5,260 nucleotides of DNA from an uncultured Oscillospiraceae bacterium (lineage in GTDB: Bacteria > Bacillota > Clostridia > Oscillospirales > Ruminococcaceae), in NCBI GenBank assembly GCA_900547015.1, contig URFD01000107.1:1-5260 (forward strand), written 5' to 3'. This document shows, piece after piece, positions 1-5,260 of the stretch (positions are counted from its first letter, which is position 1; each line of letters starts with the position of its first letter). The notes beneath the pieces are model-generated. The model searched no databases. It was not told where the DNA came from and was given only the letters and a program-made list of their open reading frames with translations. Position numbers and translations under genes: made by a program.

Positions 1-88
1 AACTTCGCTCTGCAAAAAGTTCCCTGATGGCTTCACAGTCTTTTTTCTCTGTTAAAATTTCTTTCCCGACTGTCCTTCTGCCCCATAC
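1..88. other. Downstream flank without a supportable gene
   Basis: This short stretch lies beyond the operon terminator. On the minus strand a frame stays open from the terminator to the window edge and reads roughly ILTEKKDCEAIRELFAERS from position 58, which looks coding-like. It has no ATG, GTG or TTG start, only an ATT, and no good ribosome binding site. On the plus strand one frame ends with TAA at 53-55 and another with TAA at 110-112, so the tail of a convergent gene is equally possible. I cannot choose between these, and no gene is called. Confidence 0.3.
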
Positions 89-133
89 AAAAAGAATCTG
101 CCCCGTTTTCTAAAAACAGGGCAGATTCTTTTT
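89..133 (-). terminator. Rho-independent terminator of the mreBCD-mrdA operon
   Basis: A perfect 15-bp inverted repeat joins 89-103 and 119-133 (AAAAAGAATCTGCCC and its complement). Five further pairs form inside the loop (105-109 with 113-117). Read on the minus strand, the GC-rich part of the stem is followed by a TTCTTTTT tract, the classic intrinsic terminator layout. The repeat is symmetric, with T-rich ends in both directions, so it could also stop transcription entering from the left on the plus strand. The 5' arm starts inside the mrdA TAA codon (132-134), so there is no 3' spacer after the last gene. Confidence 0.92.
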
Positions 134-2363
134 ATGGAATCAGCTGGCCGTCTGTATTCTGCTGCTGAATGGTCTCCTCGTTGAGACCAAAATATTCGTT
201 AAAAATTGCCTTTGCAATCGGCGCACCTCGCTGACCGCTGTAGCCCTTTTCCACCACAACTGCCACCGCAATTTCCGGGTCGTTGGCAGGAGCATAGGCA
301 ATAAAGGTTGCGTTGTCGTCCCCTCCGGTTGCCTGCGGCGTACCGGTTTTGGAGGCGACATCGATGGGGTAATCTCCAAAGTAATAGCGGGCGGTTCCGC
401 GTGCCGTGTCTCGGGAGGCTCGCAGCATTCCCTGACGCACCTGCTCAAAGGCCTCCTGATTTGCCTCCACTTGATTGAGCACCTCCGGCTCAATCAGTTC
501 AACCGTCTCCTCCAGATTGTAGGATTCGATGGACTTGACCAGATGAGAGCGCAGACGGGTTCCGTCGTTTGCCAGCGTCGCGGTATAGTTTGCCATCTGC
601 AACGGGGTAAAGGCATTGTCCAGCTGACCGATGGCAGACTGCAAGACGTTTCCGAAGGTCCACTGCTGGTCGCTGCCTTCTCGGGCTGCCGCAAAATATT
701 TCGGGCTGGAGATATGGCCCAGCGACTCCGACAACTCGATGCCGCTCGAGGTACCCATTCCCAGCTGTTCTGAATATTTAACGATGTTGTCGATGCCCTG
801 TCGGTTTCCTGCCTCGTAGAAGAAATAGTTGCAGGAGACCATCAGCGCATACTGCAAATCGATTGGGCCGTGCAGTCCCAGACAACGCGGGTTGTAGCTT
901 GTGCCGGTCTGATAGACCTGCCGGCAGTCAATAAGCGTGTTAGAATCGATGACCCCTGCCGCCATCGCCCCAATTCCGGTGACCGGCTTGTAAATCGAAC
1001 CCGGCATATAGATTCCCTGCGTGCAGTAGTTCAGCAGAGGGTTGAGCGGGTCTGCGCTCAGCTCGGAATACTTGGTGTAGTAGTCGGAAAGGTCATAGGT
1101 CGGATAGTTGACCATCGCCAAAATCTCGCCGGTCTTGACATCCTGTGCCACCACCGAGATGCGGTCTGCGCTGCCTCCCAGCTCGGGGGCATATTGCTTT
1201 TTCGCCATCTCCAAAAACTCGGCGCTGGCTTCCAGTGCTGCCCTTTGCAAATCCTTGTCCAGCGTGGTCACGATGGTGTTGCCGGGCTTTGCTTGCTTGA
1301 TGATTTCGGTGCTGAGCACATTGCCCTTGGAGTCGGTGGTGATGCGCTTCTTTCCGCGCTGTCCCCGCAGCTGGTCCTCCATGGCATATTCCAGACCGCT
1401 TTTTCCGATCATATCATTATAGCCGTATTTGCGCTCCTGATACTCCTCGTTCATCTGCTGCTCGGTCCAGTCCGGGTGCTCTGCCTCGATTTTCTCCTTG
1501 ATGGCCTGATTGTTCGACTCGTACTCCTCCTGATTGATCGAGCCCACCACGCCGATTGCGTGAGGTGCCAGCGTTCCGTCGACATACCGACGGCTGGTGG
1601 TCTCCTTGATTTCCACACCCGGCATCTGCTGGCTGTACTCGCGAATCTTCACCACAACATCGATGGGAATATTCTTGGAAAAGGTGTAGGGTGTGCTGTC
1701 GCTGGAGCCATAAATTTCCATCTGGTACCGAACGCCTGCGACCTTGCGCGCCATCACCGCATCCTCCGAACGATGGAACTGCTCCTTGCCCGCCCCACAT
1801 TCCGGGCAGCGGTACTTGGCGGATTCCTTGTCCAGATTTCCGGTATAGACAAATCCGCACTGGGCGCAGGTCCACTTCATCAGCTTGTAATCCGCCAGCA
1901 GGTTATTGAGGGTCACCTCTGCGGTCGCATCCAGATTGATGTTCTTCTCGGTTTTCAGCCGCTCAATCTGCCGTTTTTGGGCATCCGTATCGGTCAAAAA
2001 GGTAAACGGCTCTTCGGTGCTGATGGGCAGGGTATCAATCCAGGTCTGGCCTTCCTGCTCCATCAGGGTGATAATGCGCTCAATGACCGTATTTTTCATC
2101 TTGGACGGCAGATAGGCCTCGTTGATGATGACATCGTAGCTGACCTCGTTGACCGCCAGCGGTCGGCCATAACGGTCCAACAGCTCGCCGCGTGCCGCAT
2201 CAATGCTCTGCACGCTGCTGTAGCCGCGCTGTGCCATCTGCTGATACTGCTCGGCATTGACGACCTGATACTGCATCAGCTTGAGCGCAAAGCCGATAAA
2301 GATTGTGACAATGATTGCCGCCAGCAAAAACGCTCGACCCTTGTGGGTCTGTTTTTCATCCAA
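132..2363 (-). CDS. mrdA: Penicillin-binding protein 2 (class B, elongasome transpeptidase) with rubredoxin-like insert
   Basis: This is the peptidoglycan D,D-transpeptidase that crosslinks new strands during side-wall growth, normally paired with RodA. It is anchored in the membrane and works outside. Numbering is from the chosen TTG at 2363 (743 aa). Residues 10-30 form the single transmembrane anchor. Residues 58-70 carry the dimerisation-domain motif RGELLDRYGRPLA. The transpeptidase domain spans about 398-728, with SxxK at S456-K459 (PGSIYKP), SxN at S510-C511-N512 and KTGT at K672. All catalytic motifs are intact. Two insertions stand out: a four-cysteine rubredoxin-like module at about 163-197 and a charged helical stretch at about 279-313. 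The longest frame starts at TTG 2369, but that leaves only 2 nt after the AAGGAGG site. TTG 2363 gives 8 nt, and no in-frame ATG lies nearby. The gene follows mreD by 54 nt and is last in the operon. The family assignment is secure; only the start codon is uncertain. Confidence 0.96.
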   Translation of the reverse strand: MDEKQTHKGRAFLLAAIIVTIFIGFALKLMQYQVVNAEQYQQMAQRGYSSVQSIDAARGELLDRYGRPLAVNEVSYDVIINEAYLPSKMKNTVIERIITLMEQEGQTWIDTLPISTEEPFTFLTDTDAQKRQIERLKTEKNINLDATAEVTLNNLLADYKLMKWTCAQCGFVYTGNLDKESAKYRCPECGAGKEQFHRSEDAVMARKVAGVRYQMEIYGSSDSTPYTFSKNIPIDVVVKIREYSQQMPGVEIKETTSRRYVDGTLAPHAIGVVGSINQEEYESNNQAIKEKIEAEHPDWTEQQMNEEYQERKYGYNDMIGKSGLEYAMEDQLRGQRGKKRITTDSKGNVLSTEIIKQAKPGNTIVTTLDKDLQRAALEASAEFLEMAKKQYAPELGGSADRISVVAQDVKTGEILAMVNYPTYDLSDYYTKYSELSADPLNPLLNYCTQGIYMPGSIYKPVTGIGAMAAGVIDSNTLIDCRQVYQTGTSYNPRCLGLHGPIDLQYALMVSCNYFFYEAGNRQGIDNIVKYSEQLGMGTSSGIELSESLGHISSPKYFAAAREGSDQQWTFGNVLQSAIGQLDNAFTPLQMANYTATLANDGTRLRSHLVKSIESYNLEETVELIEPEVLNQVEANQEAFEQVRQGMLRASRDTARGTARYYFGDYPIDVASKTGTPQATGGDDNATFIAYAPANDPEIAVAVVVEKGYSGQRGAPIAKAIFNEYFGLNEETIQQQNTDGQLIP
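1773..1877 (-). other. Rubredoxin-like Cys4 module inserted within PBP2
   Basis: This segment encodes about residues 163-197 of PBP2. The two knuckles are WTCAQCGFVY (C166, C169) and YRCPECGAGKEQF (C186, C189), separated by 16 residues. The patterns CxxCG(F/Y)xY and CPxCGxxKxxF are those of rubredoxin and of the short rubredoxin domain at the end of rubrerythrins, which bind iron (or zinc) through four cysteines. The segment is in frame, with no stop and no obvious break in composition. It sits between the helical stretch ending LLADYKL and the segment DAVMARKVAGVRYQME, which is ordinary clostridial PBP2 sequence. With the anchor at residues 10-30, it should lie outside the cell membrane. The metal and function are not shown by sequence; a purely structural zinc ribbon is possible. 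Confidence 0.8.
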
Positions 2364-2371
2364 TTCCAACG

Positions 2372-2378
2372 CCTCCTT
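2372..2378 (-). promoter_or_regulatory. mrdA ribosome binding site (decides start)
   Basis: The minus strand reads AAGGAGG here, a near-perfect Shine-Dalgarno. It lies 2 nt before the TTG at 2369 and 8 nt before the in-frame TTG at 2363. The second spacing is normal, which is why the shorter 743-residue protein is preferred. Confidence 0.8.
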
Positions 2379-2417
2379 CCGGGTTGGTGTTCTCCTGTTC
2401 GCCTCGTTGAGATTCGG

Positions 2418-2939
2418 CTAGCTCTCCATGTGCGCCTGAAATCTCCGGTGCAGTCCGCGAACCATCCAGAAAATCAGCGGGGTGACAACCAGCGTATCAA
2501 CCAGCACCGGAAGCATCCGATGCAGCAAAATCAGAACGGTGTTGTCATATCCCCACATCACATAGTACAGAAAATATTCCAGAAGCAGCCGCAGAGAAAG
2601 TCCGCCTCCCACAAAAATCAGGCTGTTGACCAGAGAGGGCTGCATAAAATAAACCACCAGCAGTCCCACTGCGGTACAGATTGCCAGATATAAAATAGAC
2701 TGAAAGCCAAACAGAACCCCTGCACTGGTGTCGCACAGGATGCCTGCCAGAAGCCCGAACAGGCCTCCTGCCGGCTGGCCCTCAAACATGGCGATGCACA
2801 CCGCAAACGGCAACGCCAGCATCGGCTTGCTCTGCCCGATATAAAACAGGTTCGGGTCGCTTTGCAGCACATACAGCAACATCATCAGCAGAGTATAGAC
2901 GAGGTACTTGAGCACCGCAATTTTGGTTCTCTTGTTCAT
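2418..2939 (-). CDS. mreD: Rod shape-determining membrane protein MreD
   Basis: MreD is an integral membrane subunit of the elongasome that works with MreC to connect cytoplasmic MreB to the wall synthases. The product has 173 aa, a usual length for the family, and is hydrophobic throughout. Likely membrane spans lie near residues 9-26, 39-52, 56-69, 77-98, 104-128 and 138-160. A basic N-terminus (MNKRTK) and a basic end (RGLHRRF) are consistent with both ends being cytoplasmic. The EGQPAGGLFGLLAGILCD segment (53-70) matches the glycine-rich region with a terminal Asp seen in MreD proteins. The ATG overlaps the mreC TGA in an ATGA arrangement (4 nt shared), which predicts coupled translation. 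MreD diverges fast, so the call rests on topology, this motif and its place between mreC and pbp2. Confidence 0.94.
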   Translation of the reverse strand: MNKRTKIAVLKYLVYTLLMMLLYVLQSDPNLFYIGQSKPMLALPFAVCIAMFEGQPAGGLFGLLAGILCDTSAGVLFGFQSILYLAICTAVGLLVVYFMQPSLVNSLIFVGGGLSLRLLLEYFLYYVMWGYDNTVLILLHRMLPVLVDTLVVTPLIFWMVRGLHRRFQAHMES

Positions 2940-3835
2940 CGTCCAGCCTCCCCGTCGGCAGAGGATTTCTGCGCGTTCTCAAAGCTGGTCAGGCTGCTTC
3001 CCTGTCCTTGGAAGGAGGTGATGACCACCACATCCTTGATGCTCTTGATTTGGTTGGTCGGCTCGATGACCGCATACATCATGGTACCCTGCGGTTCAAA
3101 GGCAACCTCCTCGATTCGTCCGATGACGATGCCCTGCGGATACAGTCCCGAGGTGCCTGCCGTCTGAATAATGTCTCCCTTGGCAACACCGCTCTCGCGC
3201 GGAATCAGGGACATTCTGCACTGTCCCTGCTCTGCCATGGCAATATCTCCCGACACGGTGGCAACATCCTGCGTCCGGACATCCTGACAGGCAACATTCA
3301 GGCGGACATCCAAAATGGTGGTCACCTTGGAAAACACCGTTCCCACCTCGGAAACGATTCCCACCAGCCCATCCTGCGTGATGACCGGGTCCTGATAGGA
3401 GACACCGTCCAGCGAACCCTTGTCGATGGTAAAGGAATAGAACTGGTCGGCAGGGTCGCGCCCGATAACCGAAGCGGTCGTCGTCTCCCACTCCGGATGC
3501 TCCTCCTTGATTCCAAGCTGCTCCCGCAGACTTTCGTTTTCGTGTTTATAATTTTCATAGTCCACCATCTGCTCGATGAGGGCACGATTTTCTTCCCGCA
3601 GACGCTCGTTTTCTGCGGAGATTTCCTCGGCATTCAAAAATTGGTCCAGAAATCCCGTGACCGAACCGCTGATGGATGCGCTCGCCGATTGCAGTGGAGC
3701 CGTAACGGTCCCCACCACCTTTTCCAAAACGGTAGCCGCTCCCATTGTCATCGTGGCGCGCAGCATAAAGGCAAACATAACGACCGCCAGCGCCACCAGC
3801 AGCTTAAAGACCCAGCTGTGAAAAAATTCTTTCAC
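2936..3835 (-). CDS. mreC: Rod shape-determining protein MreC
   Basis: MreC is a bitopic membrane protein whose extracytoplasmic part binds and activates PBP2 in the elongasome. The product has 299 aa, typical for the family. Residues 1-7 are cytoplasmic and 8-25 form one transmembrane helix. Residues about 69-108 form a charged coiled coil (AENERLREENRALIEQM and onward), the MreC dimerisation segment. Residues about 118-275 form the paired beta-barrel domain, with the conserved stretch TSGLYPQGIVIGRI near 228-241. A short Ser/Gln-rich tail follows. An ATG 24 codons upstream (3907) keeps the frame open, but it lies in the intergenic hairpin with no binding site. The GTG at 3835 sits 7 nt after AAAGGAGG and begins MKEFFHSWVFKLL, a normal MreC start, so it is preferred. 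Its stop overlaps the mreD start. Confidence 0.95.
   Translation of the reverse strand: MKEFFHSWVFKLLVALAVVMFAFMLRATMTMGAATVLEKVVGTVTAPLQSASASISGSVTGFLDQFLNAEEISAENERLREENRALIEQMVDYENYKHENESLREQLGIKEEHPEWETTTASVIGRDPADQFYSFTIDKGSLDGVSYQDPVITQDGLVGIVSEVGTVFSKVTTILDVRLNVACQDVRTQDVATVSGDIAMAEQGQCRMSLIPRESGVAKGDIIQTAGTSGLYPQGIVIGRIEEVAFEPQGTMMYAVIEPTNQIKSIKDVVVITSFQGQGSSLTSFENAQKSSADGEAGR
2947..2953 (-). promoter_or_regulatory. mreD ribosome binding site inside mreC
   Basis: The minus strand reads GGGGAGG, 7 nt before the mreD ATG. The site lies within the last codons of mreC. Together with the ATGA overlap it supports coupled or re-initiating translation of mreD. Confidence 0.75.
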
Positions 3836-3842
3836 CTTGCTG

Positions 3843-3850
3843 CCTCCTTT
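3843..3850 (-). promoter_or_regulatory. mreC ribosome binding site (decides start)
   Basis: The minus strand reads AAAGGAGG, 7 nt before GTG 3833-3835. This fixes the start downstream of the ATG at 3907, which lacks such a site. Confidence 0.85.
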
Positions 3851-3868
3851 GTGATTGCGTTTTTCCCG

Positions 3869-3923
3869 AAAAAAACAGACGGCTGCCCGCGCCATCCTGT
3901 AAAGCAAATGCCGCGGCAGCCGT
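3869..3923 (-). terminator. Terminator-like hairpin between mreB and mreC (probable attenuator)
   Basis: On the minus strand, ACGGCTGCCGCG (3923-3912) pairs with CGCGGGCAGCCGT (3891-3879): 12 bp with one bulged G and a 20-nt loop. Three bases (CTG) and then seven T follow (3875-3869). This fits an intrinsic terminator starting 11 nt after the mreB stop. Only 18 nt separate the T tract from the mreC binding site, so a promoter downstream of the hairpin does not fit, and mreC must be reached by read-through or from a promoter further upstream. Partial termination, leaving more mreB than mreC message, is the likely effect. The stem also blocks the upstream mreC ATG at 3907. Confidence 0.7.
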
Positions 3924-3934
3924 GTCTTTCTCTT

Positions 3935-4951
3935 TTAATACTTGGAATCGTCGTCGGAGAGAAGCTCCTTCATGGTGTTGATGTTCTCCAGCAGCTTGCC
4001 TGTTCCGGCAGCAACACAGTCCAGTGGGTCCTCTGCTACCTGTACCGGCATACCGGTCTCCTTGGAAATCAGCTGGTCCAGACCGCGCAGCAGCGCACCG
4101 CCTCCGGTCAGGGTAATGCCGTGGTCGATGATGTCCGCAGAAAGCTCCGGTGGTGTGCGCTCGAGTGTGGTGCGGATTGCATCCAGAACCGACATCACCG
4201 AGTCTGCCAGCGCTTCGCGCACCTCATCCGGGTGCAGCATCATGTTCTTTGGCAGGCCGTCCACCAGGTTGCGTCCCTTGATTTCCATCGGCTGTTCATC
4301 CTCGTAAGGATAAGCCGAGCCAATCTGAATCTTGATATTCTCAGCGGTACGGTCACCGATGAGCAGGTTATATTTTTTCTTAACATACTGGATGATTGCC
4401 GAATCAAATTCGTCTCCGCCCACTCTGACCGAACGGGAAGCAACGATGCCGCCCAAAGAAATCACTGCGACCTCGCTGGTGCCGCCGCCGATATCGACGA
4501 CCATGCTGCCGGTTGCCTCTGCTACCGGCAGTCCGGCACCGATTGCTGCTGCCATCGGCTCCTCGATGATGGCAACATGGCGAGCACCTGCCTTCAGCGA
4601 AGCCTCCTTAACCGCTCTGCGTTCTACTGCGGTAACGCCGGATGGAATACAGATGACCACACGCGGACGGGCAAAGATGGAGTTGTTGCACGCTTTTTTG
4701 ATGAAAATCTGGAGCATACTTGCGGTGATGTCAAAGTCCGCAATGACGCCATCCTTCAGCGGTCTTACTGCAACGATAGAACCAGGGGTTCTGCCGATGA
4801 CATCCTTGGCCTCCTGGCCGACATATTTTACGGTATAATTTCTGGTGTCCACCGCTACGACCGATGGCTCACGCATGATGATGCCCTTACCCTTCATAAA
4901 TACCAGGGTATTTGCGGTACCCAAATCGATTCCAATATCTTTTCCGAACAT
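3935..4951 (-). CDS. mreB: Rod shape-determining protein MreB (bacterial actin)
   Basis: MreB is an ATP-binding actin homologue. It forms membrane-bound filaments on the cytoplasmic side that orient and move the wall-elongation machinery. The product has 338 aa, a normal length. The actin-fold nucleotide motifs are all present: phosphate-1 DIGIDLGTANT (5-15), the IIEEPMAAAIGAG segment with the catalytic Glu region (128-140), phosphate-2 VVDIGGGTSEVAV (151-163), VGGDEFD (177-183) and the adenosine motif GITLTGGGALLRGLD (278-292). The longest frame begins at an upstream alternative start (4969), but ATG 4951 lies 7 nt after AGGAGG and gives the family-typical N-terminus MFGKDIGIDLGT. It is the first gene of the operon, about 135 nt after the predicted transcription start. 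Mbl-type paralogues look similar, but the linkage to mreC and mreD favours MreB. Confidence 0.97.
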   Translation of the reverse strand: MFGKDIGIDLGTANTLVFMKGKGIIMREPSVVAVDTRNYTVKYVGQEAKDVIGRTPGSIVAVRPLKDGVIADFDITASMLQIFIKKACNNSIFARPRVVICIPSGVTAVERRAVKEASLKAGARHVAIIEEPMAAAIGAGLPVAEATGSMVVDIGGGTSEVAVISLGGIVASRSVRVGGDEFDSAIIQYVKKKYNLLIGDRTAENIKIQIGSAYPYEDEQPMEIKGRNLVDGLPKNMMLHPDEVREALADSVMSVLDAIRTTLERTPPELSADIIDHGITLTGGGALLRGLDQLISKETGMPVQVAEDPLDCVAAGTGKLLENINTMKELLSDDDSKY

Positions 4952-4958
4952 AATTTTT

Positions 4959-4964
4959 CCTCCT
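4959..4964 (-). promoter_or_regulatory. mreB ribosome binding site (decides start)
   Basis: The minus strand reads AGGAGG followed by AAAAATT and the ATG at 4951. The spacing of 7 nt and the A-rich linker make this a strong initiation site, and it rules out the longer frame starting at 4969. Confidence 0.88.
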
Positions 4965-4983
4965 GCCAATCACAACGGCGCAC

Positions 4984-5013
4984 CTTGTTCCCACATCTTT
5001 TGTAACGAACAAG
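4984..5013 (-). other. Hairpin in the mreB leader
   Basis: CTTGTTC and GAACAAG (5013-5007 with 4990-4984) form a perfect 7-bp stem with a 16-nt loop. It ends about 20 nt before the mreB Shine-Dalgarno. A second weak stem, with one G-U pair, lies nearer the 5' end (TTTGTAT and ATACGAA, roughly 5054-5072). Neither is followed by a T tract, so they are not terminators. I do not recognise a known riboswitch. A role in leader stability or translation control is only a possibility. Confidence 0.4.
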
Positions 5014-5092
5014 CCCCCTGCACCCACTTCGTCTATCTATTCCCAAATATTCGTATTGTTGATACAAACAGTTTTACTGCATGGTCCTATAT

Positions 5093-5121
5093 ATTATACC
5101 CCGAAATTCCCCCAATCTCAA
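5093..5121 (-). promoter_or_regulatory. Sigma-A type promoter of the mreBCD-mrdA operon
   Basis: On the minus strand a -35 box TTGAGA (5121-5116) is separated by exactly 17 nt from a perfect -10 box TATAAT (5098-5093). Transcription should start near 5086-5088, giving a leader of about 135 nt before mreB. The spacer is G-rich, with TTGGGGGAATTT just after the -35. No better-placed promoter is visible in front of the operon. Confidence 0.88.
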
Positions 5122-5260
5122 CAGGATTTTTTGAATTTTCTTGGACGGATAAAAAATTACGATATTTGTACCAATGGGGTATGCCCACCGGCTGATTCTC
5201 TGTCTAAATTCCCCAAACGCCCGATTTTTCTCTTCCTGCTGCGATGCCGTTTTTTCGGAG
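5122..5260. other. Region upstream of the operon promoter, no gene supported
   Basis: The part before the promoter is AT-rich with short G runs. Two minus-strand frames stay open from the window edge: one to TAA 5076-5074 (about 61 codons), the other to TAA near 5156-5158. Either could be the tail of a gene upstream, but the longer one would run through both promoter boxes, and neither translation is recognisable. No tRNA, repeat array or known RNA motif is visible. Confidence 0.35.

Noticed and set aside
1..58. Possible start of another minus-strand gene after the terminator
   Set aside because: The 19-residue translation looks plausible and faintly like the start of an acetyltransferase, but the only start available is ATT, there is no clear ribosome binding site, and the window ends too soon to judge.
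870..2693. A 607-codon open frame on the plus strand, opposite mrdA and part of mreD
   Set aside because: Same reasoning: it is antisense to intact conserved genes, has unnatural composition and no domain. Its length reflects avoidance of certain codons in the sense strand.
3836..3907. Longer MreC starting at ATG 3907
   Set aside because: It would place coding sequence across the terminator-like hairpin, add 24 residues atypical of MreC and ignore the strong binding site in front of GTG 3835.
3008..5005. A 665-codon open frame on the plus strand, opposite mreB and mreC
   Set aside because: It lies antisense to two strongly conserved genes. Its translation is rich in His, Cys, Arg and Gln with no recognisable domain, and it has no convincing promoter or translation signal. 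It is a by-product of the codon bias of the true genes.
5074..5082. Minimal upstream reading frame ATG CAG TAA in the mreB leader
   Set aside because: It lies within a few bases of the predicted transcription start and has no ribosome binding site, so translation is unlikely.
5074..5259. Possible C-terminal end of an upstream minus-strand gene (about 61 open codons)
   Set aside because: It would run through the -35 and -10 boxes and past the predicted transcription start, and the translation matches no family I know. Open length alone is weak evidence.

Overview
The window carries one complete, tightly packed operon read entirely on the minus strand: mreB, mreC, mreD and a class B penicillin-binding protein 2 (mrdA/pbp2). 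These are core parts of the elongasome (Rod complex), which directs lateral cell-wall synthesis in rod-shaped bacteria. The gene order, G-rich Shine-Dalgarno sites, sigma-A type promoter and protein sequences point to an anaerobic Firmicute of the class Clostridia, probably near the Ruminococcaceae/Oscillospiraceae. That placement is inferred from general resemblance, not from a search.

Layout in transcription order (right to left). Positions 5122-5260 hold no gene I can support. A near-consensus promoter (TTGAGA, 17 bp, TATAAT) lies at 5093-5121. It is followed by a leader of about 135 nt containing a small hairpin. Next come mreB (3935-4951), a GC-rich hairpin with a T7 tract in the mreB-mreC gap that looks like a partial terminator (3869-3923), mreC (GTG start, 2936-3835), mreD (2418-2939, overlapping mreC by 4 nt) and mrdA (TTG start, 132-2363). 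A strong symmetric terminator (89-133) begins inside the mrdA stop codon. Positions 1-88 are flanking sequence with no supportable gene.

How the genes work together: MreB filaments on the inner face of the membrane organise the machinery. MreC and MreD link it across the membrane. PBP2 is the transpeptidase that crosslinks new glycan outside. Its usual glycosyltransferase partner, RodA, is not in this window. An internal terminator after mreB, weaker start codons for mreC and mrdA, and coupled translation of mreC and mreD would together give more MreB than the membrane and wall components.

The most unusual signal is inside PBP2. A four-cysteine rubredoxin-like module (two CxxC knuckles) is inserted in the extracytoplasmic N-terminal domain, between helical segments where related enzymes, as I recall them, have a short linker. 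Separately, three cysteines and a histidine in the transpeptidase domain match, in spacing from the active serine, a zinc site I recall being reported in Gram-negative PBP2. Seven of the protein's eight cysteines are therefore accounted for by two putative metal sites.
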